Shown here one piece after another: positions 24,608 to 31,360 of a stretch of DNA of 37,536 bases. Source of the DNA: SIG447 sp045577075 (GTDB taxonomy: Bacteria > Bacillota > Clostridia > UMGS1883 > UMGS1540); NCBI GenBank assembly GCA_045577075.1, contig JAZNHR010000005.1:1-37536 (forward strand). The letters are read 5' to 3'. Every line of letters starts with the position of its first letter. Position 1 is the first letter of the stretch. The notes beneath the pieces are model-generated. The model ran no database searches, had not been told where the DNA came from, and saw only the letters and a program-made list of their open reading frames with translations. The position numbers and the translations under genes are program-made.

Positions 24608-24682
24608 TTATATAAAAAACTCCTTTTCTGGTAGTTTTTATAAGTTCAGTTTTAGTATACAATAAAACAAAAGATTTGTAAA
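24608..24682. promoter_or_regulatory. Divergent promoters and palindromic operator, MocR / ECF-S gene
   Basis: For the MocR gene (minus strand), TTTACA (24677-24682), a 17-base spacer and TATACT (24654-24659) are present. For the transporter gene (plus), TACAAT (24658-24663) is a clear -10 without a good -35, which suggests an activated promoter. An imperfect inverted repeat, TTATATAAAAAACT (24608-24621) and AGTTTTTATAA (24633-24643), lies between the MocR start and both promoters. It is a candidate binding site for the MocR protein. Confidence 0.62.
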
Positions 24683-24693
24683 GGGGTATAGAG

Positions 24694-25152
24694 ATGCAAA
24701 CAAAAAAATTAGTTTCTGCCGCGATGCTGAGCGCGCTTTGCTGTGTGGCAACGGCTGTGATAAAGCTCCCGTCACCGATTGGGGGATATGTAAACCTTGG
24801 GGACTGTATGGTGCTGCTCGCCGGGTGGATGCTTTCGCCCCTGTACGGCTTTCTGGCGGCAGGCATCGGCTCGGCACTTGCAGATATTTTTCTCGGGTAT
24901 GCGCTATATGCACCGGCTACGTTTTGCATTAAAGGTCTTATGGCAATTTTCGTTTCCGGTATGGGCAAAAAAAGAATTTCGGGCGGACTCTTTGCAGAGC
25001 TTTTTATGGTCTTGGGGTATTATGTGTTCGAAGGCTTTTTATACGGCTTTGGAGCAAGCATCATCAATATACCGGCAAATGCGGTACAAGGTGTCATAGG
25101 TCTGGTACTGGGACTTTTGCTTATAAAAGGGCTGGAAAAAGTGAAAGGATAA
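24694..25152 (+). CDS. ECF transporter S component, probably vitamin B6 (pyridoxine-type)
   Basis: This 152-residue hydrophobic protein has about five or six membrane segments. The N-terminal KLVSAAMLSALCCVAT motif and the GGYVNLGDCMVLLAGWMLSPLYGFLAAGIGSALADI stretch are typical of energy-coupling-factor substrate-binding subunits, which share a common ATPase module encoded elsewhere. Substrate is inferred from context only: the divergent regulator is of the PLP-sensing MocR type and a pyridoxal kinase gene lies 2.5 kb downstream. Thiamine precursor (ThiW/HmpT-like) is the main alternative, because thiC is close. AAGGGG precedes the ATG. Confidence 0.82.
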   Translation: MQTKKLVSAAMLSALCCVATAVIKLPSPIGGYVNLGDCMVLLAGWMLSPLYGFLAAGIGSALADIFLGYALYAPATFCIKGLMAIFVSGMGKKRISGGLFAELFMVLGYYVFEGFLYGFGASIINIPANAVQGVIGLVLGLLLIKGLEKVKG

Positions 25153-25161
25153 ACATGTAAG

Positions 25162-25187
25162 GCGTTTTCTTTGGAAAACGTCTTTTT
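25162..25187 (+). terminator. Terminator of the ECF-S gene
   Basis: CGTTTTC/GAAAACG (25163-25169 with 25174-25180), extended by a G.T pair, has a four-base loop and is followed by CTTTTT. Confidence 0.8.
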
Positions 25188-25193
25188 GCTTTC

Positions 25194-25220
25194 ACCGTTT
25201 ATGGAAGCCTGTCATAGTAT
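25194..25220 (+). promoter_or_regulatory. Candidate sporulation sigma-K (or sigma-E) promoter for dpaAB
   Basis: AC (25194-25195), 17 bases, then CATAGTAT (25213-25220) resembles the sigma-K pattern AC-N16/17-CATAnnnTA; the second base of the final TA does not match. No housekeeping promoter is evident in 25188-25257. Mother-cell control of dipicolinate synthase is established in Bacillus subtilis; here it is inference. Confidence 0.4.
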
Positions 25221-25257
25221 GGAAGGGAAGAGAATGCTTTGGAAAGGCGGAAATAAA

Positions 25258-26106
25258 ATGAAGCTTTATATACTTGGCGGCGACGCACGAATCGGTTTTA
25301 TGGCAGAAGGCTTGCAAAAGCATGGTTATCAGGTTGCAGGACTTGGACTTGCAAGGGAAGGAATTCCCATAAAGGAGCCGGAGGAAGGTATAAAGGAAGC
25401 GGAAGCCGTCATTTTGGGCGTGCCGTGCACCCGGGACGGGCAGACCGTGTTTGCCCCTTTTTATAATGGACTTTTACCGCTGGAACTTGTGCGGCAATGT
25501 GCATCTCCTAAAAAGCCTGTGCTTTGCGGCATGGCAAGTGGCGAAATGCATCGGCGGTTTGCGGCGGCAGATGTGCCGCTAATTGATTATTTTGCGCGGG
25601 AAGAGCTGGCAGTTTTAAACGCAGTTCCCACTGCCGAGGGTGCCATCGAAATTGCCATGCGAGAATTGCCGACGACAATTTGGGGCTCGAAGTGCCTTGT
25701 AACAGGCTTTGGCCGCATTGGAAAATATTTGGCGAATTCCCTTCGCGCCCTCGGGGCGGACGTCACCGTTTCCGTTCGAAAACCTCGTGACCATGCGGCG
25801 TGCCGTACGCAGGGGCTCAAAAGCGTGGAAACGGCGGAAATTGCAAAATTTGCAGGCGCGTTTGATGTCATCTTTAATACGGTTCCGCAAAAAGTGCTGG
25901 ATGCGGCGGTTTTATCGGGCATGCGGGGGGACGCGTTGCTCGTCGACCTTGCCTCCAAGCCCGGCGGCGTAGACCGGGAAGCGGCCGAAAGCTTCGGTAT
26001 AAAATGCATATGGGCATTGTCTCTTCCGGGCAGGGTTGCGCCCGCGACTGCAGGCGAGATTCTGTGCGATACAGTTCGAAACATACTCATTGAAAGGAAT
26101 TTATAA
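25258..26106 (+). CDS. dpaA: Dipicolinate synthase subunit A
   Basis: With DpaB this converts a dihydrodipicolinate-pathway intermediate to dipicolinic acid, the Ca2+-chelating molecule of the spore core; it is made in the mother cell during sporulation. The 282-residue protein has an N-terminal domain beginning LYILGGDARIGFMAEGL. A Rossmann-type NAD(P)-binding domain carries GSKCLVTGFGRIGKYLANSL (about 142-161) and ends with LPGRVAPATAGEI. ATG 25258 is chosen because GGAAAGGCGG precedes it; an upstream in-frame start at 25171 would begin inside the terminator. Its stop lies one base before the dpaB start. Confidence 0.92.
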   Translation: MKLYILGGDARIGFMAEGLQKHGYQVAGLGLAREGIPIKEPEEGIKEAEAVILGVPCTRDGQTVFAPFYNGLLPLELVRQCASPKKPVLCGMASGEMHRRFAAADVPLIDYFAREELAVLNAVPTAEGAIEIAMRELPTTIWGSKCLVTGFGRIGKYLANSLRALGADVTVSVRKPRDHAACRTQGLKSVETAEIAKFAGAFDVIFNTVPQKVLDAAVLSGMRGDALLVDLASKPGGVDREAAESFGIKCIWALSLPGRVAPATAGEILCDTVRNILIERNL

Positions 26107-26107
26107 C

Positions 26108-26728
26108 ATGGATTTATCCGGCATCACAGCCGGTTTCGCACTGACCGGCTCTTTTTGTACCTTCAGTGCGGTTTTGCCCGAAATTGAAAATCTCAAACTT
26201 GCAGGCGCAAAAATTGTGCCGATTATGAGCCGCACCGCGGCAGAAACGGATACACGCTTTGGAACGGCAGCGTCCTTTCGGCGGCGCATCGAAGCGATTT
26301 GCGAATCGGAAATTATTACGACCGTTGAAAAAGCTGAGCCCATAGGTCCGGGCAAGCTTTTGGATATTCTCATTGTGGCGCCGTGCACCGGCAACACCTT
26401 GGGAAAAATTGCAAACGGCATTACGGACACGGCGGTCACGATGGCAGTTAAGGCACACCTTCGAAATGCAAGACCCGTTCTTCTTGCCGTCTCTACCAAT
26501 GACGGGCTTTCCGGTGCAGCGAAAAATATAGGCCTCCTGCTAAATGCCAAAAACATCTTTTTTGTGCCATTTGGGCAGGATGACCCCGACCGAAAGCCCA
26601 CAAGCCTTGTAGCGGATATGAAAAGCATCGTGCCTGCGGCAGGTGCCGCGCTCCTCGGACGCCAAGTGCAGCCTATGCTTGTGCGAAGGACGGTGGAGCC
26701 CGTACTTTCGAAAAACAGAGAATCTTAA
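26108..26728 (+). CDS. dpaB: Dipicolinate synthase subunit B
   Basis: This 206-residue flavoprotein-like partner of DpaA has the GFALTGSFCTFSAVLPEIE N terminus, a central LDILIVAPCTGNTLGKIANGITDTAVTMA phosphate-binding region, and late NIFFVPFGQDDPDRKPTSLVAD. This is the usual SpoVFB pattern. ATG 26108 follows AAAGGAA. The two genes form an operon with a single-base gap. The dapA and asd genes that accompany spoVF in Bacillus are not here. Confidence 0.92.
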   Translation: MDLSGITAGFALTGSFCTFSAVLPEIENLKLAGAKIVPIMSRTAAETDTRFGTAASFRRRIEAICESEIITTVEKAEPIGPGKLLDILIVAPCTGNTLGKIANGITDTAVTMAVKAHLRNARPVLLAVSTNDGLSGAAKNIGLLLNAKNIFFVPFGQDDPDRKPTSLVADMKSIVPAAGAALLGRQVQPMLVRRTVEPVLSKNRES

Positions 26729-26729
26729 A

Positions 26730-26761
26730 AACAGGCTGCTCGATTTTTCGGGCAGTCTGTT
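26730..26761 (+). terminator. Hairpin after dpaB, weak terminator
   Basis: The arms 26730-26742 and 26749-26761 pair over 13 positions with two G.T wobbles, loop about six bases. There is no proper T run afterwards, so termination may be partial. Its 3' arm overlaps the next promoter's -35. Confidence 0.5.
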
Positions 26762-26788
26762 GCATTTGGAGGAAAAGTATGATACAAT
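26760..26788 (+). promoter_or_regulatory. Promoter of the polysaccharide deacetylase-pdxK pair
   Basis: TTGCAT (26760-26765), a 17-base spacer and TACAAT (26783-26788), 43 bases before the start codon. Confidence 0.75.
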
Positions 26789-26831
26789 GTTTTAGAACGT
26801 AAATAAGACGATACGGGCGAGGTGTTTCAAA

Positions 26832-27656
26832 ATGAAAATGAAATTAAAGGATGGAAAAACAAAAGTCCTGACCTTAAGCTATGATGACGGCGTGGTGCAG
26901 GATATCCGTCTTATCGAAATTTTGAATCAATACGGACTAAAAGGGACGTTTAATATAAACACAGGAAGATATTTCCCCGAAGAAGCTGTCCGCGAAAACA
27001 ATCGTGGAAGACTGAAACTTTCGGAAGCCAAAAAGCTATATATTGGCTCCGGCCACGAGGTTGCGGTGCATGGGTTTACGCATCCTTTCCTTGAAAAATT
27101 AGATTCTGCTGAGATGATATATGAAATCACAGAGGACAGAAAGCATATCGAAGAAGAATACGGCGAAATTGCGAGAGGCATGGCATACCCCTATGGTACC
27201 TATAACAACACGGTACTAGATGTACTGGAAAACTGCCAGATTGCCTACGCCCGAACGGTGCAGGCCACCTATACTTTTAAATTCCCCGAAAATTGGCTCC
27301 TTCTGCATCCGACTTGTCACCACAATTACGAAAATCTGGAAGAGCTGATTACAAAGTTTGTTGAAACGCCAAGCCGGTGGGGATATGCCGAAATGTTCTA
27401 CCTGTGGGGACACAGCTACGAATTTGACGATAACGATAACTGGGACGTGATTGAAAAATTTGCCGCATATGCAGGCGGTCGCGAACAGATCTGGTACGCC
27501 ACCAACATTGAGATTTATGACTATGTGAAAGCATACGAAGGCTTACAGACAAGCTTTGATAAAAAAATCGTACATAATCCGTCCGCCATTGACGTTTGGG
27601 CGGAAATCGGCGGTGAAACATACTGCATAAAGGCAGGCGAAACCTTACGCCTGTAA
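26832..27656 (+). CDS. Polysaccharide deacetylase family protein (NodB/CE4)
   Basis: This 274-residue protein has the NodB homology domain near its N terminus. Motif 1 is LSYDDG (residues 15-20, the family's TFDDG), motif 2 is HGFTHP with the two metal-binding histidines, and MAYPYGTY is a later active-site motif. The C-terminal 40 residues look like an added beta domain. No signal peptide or membrane anchor is visible, so it may act on a cytoplasmic or unusual substrate instead of wall glycan. The substrate is unknown. It is followed at 22 bases by the pyridoxal kinase gene, apparently in one transcript. Confidence 0.85.
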   Translation: MKMKLKDGKTKVLTLSYDDGVVQDIRLIEILNQYGLKGTFNINTGRYFPEEAVRENNRGRLKLSEAKKLYIGSGHEVAVHGFTHPFLEKLDSAEMIYEITEDRKHIEEEYGEIARGMAYPYGTYNNTVLDVLENCQIAYARTVQATYTFKFPENWLLLHPTCHHNYENLEELITKFVETPSRWGYAEMFYLWGHSYEFDDNDNWDVIEKFAAYAGGREQIWYATNIEIYDYVKAYEGLQTSFDKKIVHNPSAIDVWAEIGGETYCIKAGETLRL

Positions 27657-27678
27657 AACGAGGAAAGGGGGACTGGGA

Positions 27679-28530
27679 ATGCAAAACAAAACACCGAAAA
27701 AAGTAGCGGCGATTCATGATATTGCCGGCTTTGGCAGAAGCTCACTGACGGTGGTGATGCCCACATTAAGCGTCATGGGGCATCAAACCTGCCCTGCCCC
27801 AACAGCCGTTTTGTCCTCTATTACGGGGTTTTACACAGGGTATGCCCTTGTGGACATGAAAGACTTTCTATCCCGTTGCTTTGCCCATTGGAAAAAAGAA
27901 AACTGCGAATTTGACTGCATTTATACCGGCTTTATCGGCTCGGCAGAGGGCGTGCAGGTCACGAAAACGTTTATTGAGGAAACAAAAGCACCCCTTGTGG
28001 TGGTAGACCCTGTGTTTGCTGACGACGGCAAGTGCTATGACTGTTTTGACAAGGCGATGGCACGGGAGATGGCGGCGCTGGTGGAAATTGCGGATGTCGT
28101 TACCCCGAATCTGACGGAGGCGTGCTTTTTGACGGGGCAGATGCAAACAAACGATATGTCCTGTGCCCTTCGATGCATGGACAAATTGAAGGGGCAGACG
28201 AAGGGGTCGGTAGTCATTACCGGTGTGCCGGGAGGACAGTCAGTTTTGGTGCTTGTGTACGACAGAAAAGATGATGCCCTCTATAAAATTGAAAATCCAT
28301 ATTTACATAGCCACTACCCGGGAACAGGGGATTTATTTACGTCCGTTCTAACGGGCGCACTCCTTTCCGGAAAAGCGCTCCCCGAGGCGGCAGGGAAGGC
28401 GGCGGACTTTGTGTTTACCGCTATTAAAACGGCGAAAGACTCTGGCGTGCCGGTACGGGAAGGCGTGCCCATGGAGCTTCTCGTGCCGCGGCTACTGGAA
28501 GAACACGCACTTGCGGCGATTCGGCTATAA
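27679..28530 (+). CDS. pdxK: Pyridoxamine/pyridoxal kinase
   Basis: This enzyme phosphorylates vitamin B6 vitamers to the coenzyme form. The 283-residue ribokinase-fold protein begins VAAIHDIAGFGRSSLTVVMP and has VVVDPVFADDGKCYD (about 110-124) and VTPNLTEACFLTG (about 139-151). The catalytic/anion-hole motif is HYPGTGDLFTSVL, with the general-base Asp. AAAGGGGGA precedes the ATG. With the ECF S component and MocR regulator nearby it suggests a local B6 salvage group, although it is in a different transcription unit. Confidence 0.92.
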   Translation: MQNKTPKKVAAIHDIAGFGRSSLTVVMPTLSVMGHQTCPAPTAVLSSITGFYTGYALVDMKDFLSRCFAHWKKENCEFDCIYTGFIGSAEGVQVTKTFIEETKAPLVVVDPVFADDGKCYDCFDKAMAREMAALVEIADVVTPNLTEACFLTGQMQTNDMSCALRCMDKLKGQTKGSVVITGVPGGQSVLVLVYDRKDDALYKIENPYLHSHYPGTGDLFTSVLTGALLSGKALPEAAGKAADFVFTAIKTAKDSGVPVREGVPMELLVPRLLEEHALAAIRL

Positions 28531-28535
28531 AAAAT

Positions 28536-28563
28536 AGGATGGTTCACACCATCCTGTTTTTTT
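28536..28563 (+). terminator. Terminator after pdxK
   Basis: AGGATGGT/ACCATCCT (28536-28543 with 28548-28555) has a four-base loop and is followed by GTTTTTTT. It lies between convergent pdxK and holA, and may serve only the plus strand. Confidence 0.9.
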
Positions 28564-28571
28564 GCGTACTC

Positions 28572-29567
28572 TTATTTTAGTAGCGCCGCACAAAGGAGCG
28601 TAATGCCTGTTTTCGGCTCCACCATGCCAAGCTTCATTTTATAGTCTGCGTTGCGTATGGCGCCGATGGCGTGGGCAAGGCGCGCGCTATCGGTTTTGCT
28701 GGCAGCTTCCACCGTTTTCTTTGCAAGGAAGGCGGCAGGCAGGTGCAGGGCGTCCACAATGGCTGGGTAGGGAATTTTATCGTCGAGAAGCGCCCGTGCA
28801 TGGGCACAAGACATAAAGTTTGACGCGATGACGCTTAAAATACGAATCGGGTCCGTCTGATTTTCCCATAAATCCGATAGTGCCGCAAAGGCAGCAGGCC
28901 CGTTTTTGGCGAGGAGTGCGTCCGTTAAAACGTATTCCTTCGTCATGACAGTGCGGACAAGCTGGCTTTCCACGTCCTCCTTTTTAATTTCGGGACGGCT
29001 TGCAGAAAATGCAATCAGTTTTTCAAGACAGCCGAGAACGCCGTGCATATCTACGCCGGCGGCGTCCAGAAACAACTCCATCGTGTCCGGCTTCATGGTT
29101 TTTCCGTTTTGCTTTAAAAGCTTTACAACCCACGCTTTGATATCGGCGCGGCTGCGATAGGAAAACTCTACGGAAAGCCCAATTTTAGAAAACGCTTTAT
29201 ACGCGGCACTGCGCTTATCAAACTTTTCTTCTACACAAACCAAATGTGCATAGGGTGGAAAATCCTCAAACGCTTTGGAAAGCTGGTCTTTTCCGGAAAA
29301 GGAAGGCATAAAAACGCCTGTGTCCTTTAGGAGAATCAGCTTTTTCTCAGCCATCATCGGCGGCGTTTCGAGCGCTGTGATGATTTTCTCTGCCGAGGTT
29401 GCGCCTTCCAAAATGGTCAGGTTAAACGTTTCCATCGCCTCGTCTACAAGCTGTTTCCGAAGAAGCCCGATATAGTGGGCTTTTAAATACTGTTCCTCGC
29501 CGAAAAAGTGATAGGCAGGTAAAAGGTTTCCCGTTTTCAGTTGTCCCTTTAGCGTTTGATAGCTCAT
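28572..29567 (-). CDS. holA: DNA polymerase III delta subunit
   Basis: This clamp-loader subunit opens the beta sliding clamp. The 331-residue protein starts with PAYHFFGEEQYLKAHYIGLLRK, followed by LETPPMMAEKKLILLKD, a pattern typical of HolA/YqeN, and ends with a helical collar domain (LGMVEPKTGITLLCAALLK). AAAAGGAA precedes the ATG. Its start lies 17 bases beyond a perfect hairpin that ends gnd, so it needs its own promoter (candidate at 29618-29646) or read-through. Confidence 0.92.
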   Translation of the reverse strand: MSYQTLKGQLKTGNLLPAYHFFGEEQYLKAHYIGLLRKQLVDEAMETFNLTILEGATSAEKIITALETPPMMAEKKLILLKDTGVFMPSFSGKDQLSKAFEDFPPYAHLVCVEEKFDKRSAAYKAFSKIGLSVEFSYRSRADIKAWVVKLLKQNGKTMKPDTMELFLDAAGVDMHGVLGCLEKLIAFSASRPEIKKEDVESQLVRTVMTKEYVLTDALLAKNGPAAFAALSDLWENQTDPIRILSVIASNFMSCAHARALLDDKIPYPAIVDALHLPAAFLAKKTVEAASKTDSARLAHAIGAIRNADYKMKLGMVEPKTGITLLCAALLK

Positions 29568-29584
29568 ACAAAAATTCCTTTTAA

Positions 29585-29615
29585 CGAAAAATCCGCAGAA
29601 CCTGCGGATTTTTCG
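29585..29615 (-). terminator. Terminator of gnd, immediately upstream of holA
   Basis: A perfect 14-bp stem (29585-29598 with 29602-29615) includes AAAAATCCGC/GCGGATTTTT; on the minus strand its 3' arm supplies the T run. Confidence 0.88.
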
Positions 29616-29617
29616 CT

Positions 29618-29646
29618 ATGATAAACTTTAAATTATGCGGTGTAAG
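29618..29646 (-). promoter_or_regulatory. Candidate promoter for holA
   Basis: On the minus strand, CTTACA (29641-29646), a 17-base spacer and TATCAT (29618-29623) overlap the 3' end of gnd. A transcript would start within the terminator stem and so escape it. The -35 is only a fair match. Confidence 0.4.
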
Positions 29647-31084
29647 TAGAAGCGGAAGTGCTGCCGCCGTGTCCTGTCCAGTTGGTGTGGAAGAACTCGC
29701 CTCTCGGATGGTCGAGACGTTCATAGGTGTGAGCACCAAAATAGTCACGCTGTGCCTGGAGAAGGTTTGCCGGCAATTTTTCGCAGCGGTAACCGTCATA
29801 GTAAGAAAGGGCTGTGCTCATGGCAGGTACGGGGATACCGTTTGTCATAGCAGCTGCACAAACGCGACGCCAGCCGGATTGTGCTTCGTCGATAATGCCC
29901 TTGAAGTACGGGTCGAGGAGCAGGTTGGTAAGCTCGGGATTATTATCGAATGCATCCTTAATTTTACCGAGGAAAACAGAGCGGATAATGCAGCCGCCGC
30001 GCCACATCAGCGCGATGCCGCCGTAGTTGAGGTTCCAGCCGTAGGTCTTAGCTGCGGCACGCATAAGGGTGTAGCCTTGTGCATAGGAAACAATCTTTGC
30101 GGCAAAGAGTGCCTTTCTGATATCGTTAATAAATGCCTTCTTGTCGCCTTCAAACTTCGGCGCGGGACCTTCCAGTACCTTGGAAGCGGCAACACGTTCT
30201 TCCTTAATTGCAGAGAGGCAACGGGAGAAAACAGCTTCGCCGATTAAGGTAAGGGGTACACCTTCGTCAAGAGCGGCAATACCGGTCCATTTGCCGGTAC
30301 CCTTCTGACCGGCGGTGTCGAGAATTTTGTCCACGATGGGAGCGCCGTCCGTATCTTTAAATGCGAGAATGTCACGGGTGATTTCGATGAGGTAGCTATC
30401 GAGTTCTGCTTCGTTCCATTCTGCGAAAACTTCGTGCATTTCGTCAGCAGTCATACCGAGGTAGTCACGCATGAGCTGGTAGGCTTCGCAAATGAGCTGC
30501 ATGTCGCCGTATTCGATGCCGTTATGTACCATTTTTACGAAGTGGCCTGCGCCGCCTTCACCAACCCAGTCACAGCAGGGGGTGCCGTCTTCCACTTTGG
30601 CACAGATGCCCTGGAAAATGGGCTTTACATATTCCCATGCAGCAGGGGAGCCGCCGGGCATCATGCTGGGGCCGTTTAAGGCACCTTCTTCGCCGCCGGA
30701 TACGCCAGTACCGACATAGAGAAGACCTTTGCTTTCTACATATTCAACACGGCGAATGGTATCCGGGAAGTGGGAGTTACCACCGTCGATAATAATATCG
30801 CCTTCTTCAAGGTAGGGAATGAGCTGCTCGATAATATTGTCAACAGCCTGTCCTGCCTTTACCATGAGCATAACTTTACGGGGCTTTGCGAGATTATCTG
30901 CAAGCTCCTGAAGGGAGTATGTGCCGATGATGTTTTTACCTGCGGCACGGCCTTCCACAAAATTTTTGACCTTGTCAGCCGTACGATTATATACTGCAAC
31001 AGTAAAGCCCTTGCTTTCCATGTTCATAACAAGGTTTTCGCCCATAACCGCAAGACCTACAAGACCGATGTCTGCTTTTTTCAT
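29633..31084 (-). CDS. gnd: 6-phosphogluconate dehydrogenase, decarboxylating
   Basis: This pentose phosphate enzyme oxidises 6-phosphogluconate to ribulose 5-phosphate and CO2. The 483-residue protein has the N-terminal GLAVMGENLVMNM cofactor motif, YVGTGVSGGEEGA with the substrate-binding GVSGGEEGA, and HFVKMVHNGIEYGDMQ with catalytic Lys. RGGCIIRS and the C-terminal RLDHPRGEFFHTNW segment follow. ATG 31084 is chosen over 31090 because the AAAGGA site is nine bases from the former and only about three from the latter. It has its own promoter and terminator; zwf is not nearby. Confidence 0.96.
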   Translation of the reverse strand: MKKADIGLVGLAVMGENLVMNMESKGFTVAVYNRTADKVKNFVEGRAAGKNIIGTYSLQELADNLAKPRKVMLMVKAGQAVDNIIEQLIPYLEEGDIIIDGGNSHFPDTIRRVEYVESKGLLYVGTGVSGGEEGALNGPSMMPGGSPAAWEYVKPIFQGICAKVEDGTPCCDWVGEGGAGHFVKMVHNGIEYGDMQLICEAYQLMRDYLGMTADEMHEVFAEWNEAELDSYLIEITRDILAFKDTDGAPIVDKILDTAGQKGTGKWTGIAALDEGVPLTLIGEAVFSRCLSAIKEERVAASKVLEGPAPKFEGDKKAFINDIRKALFAAKIVSYAQGYTLMRAAAKTYGWNLNYGGIALMWRGGCIIRSVFLGKIKDAFDNNPELTNLLLDPYFKGIIDEAQSGWRRVCAAAMTNGIPVPAMSTALSYYDGYRCEKLPANLLQAQRDYFGAHTYERLDHPRGEFFHTNWTGHGGSTSASTYTA

Positions 31085-31117
31085 GTTCATTCATCCTTTC
31101 GGGAATTATTTGCCTAA

Positions 31118-31147
31118 ATTATACCATATTTATACAGTGCCTGTCAA
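31118..31147 (-). promoter_or_regulatory. Promoter of gnd
   Basis: On the minus strand, a perfect TTGACA (31142-31147), an 18-base spacer and a perfect TATAAT (31118-31123) lie about 30 bases upstream of the start codon. Confidence 0.88.
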
Positions 31148-31179
31148 GTGGTAAAGTGCCAAAAAATACAGGAGAGCGC

Positions 31180-31359
31180 ATGTACATTCCTTTTTTCGGG
31201 CATACTGGAAAAGAAAGGAGTGGTTTTATGCAGATTAACCGATATATAAACGGAGAAAAGACAAAAGGGTTTTTGCCCATTGTAGTGGAAAACAAGGACA
31301 TTCAGGATGTCATCGCCGCCGTGCAACGCAGAATCCGTGCGGCGGAGGAGAAGGCGTAA
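31180..31359 (+). CDS. Small ORF upstream of the serine recombinase
   Basis: I do not recognise this protein. It is 59 residues from ATG 31180 (AGGAG at 31170-31174) or 43 residues from ATG 31228, which has an equally good AAAGGAG. The second half (IVVENKDIQDVIAAVQRRIRAA) is a charged amphipathic helix. The stop codon is one base from the recombinase start, so the two are probably translationally coupled. It could be a recombination directionality or regulatory partner; that is only inference from position. Confidence 0.6.
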   Translation: MYIPFFGHTGKERSGFMQINRYINGEKTKGFLPIVVENKDIQDVIAAVQRRIRAAEEKA

Positions 31360-31360
31360 G

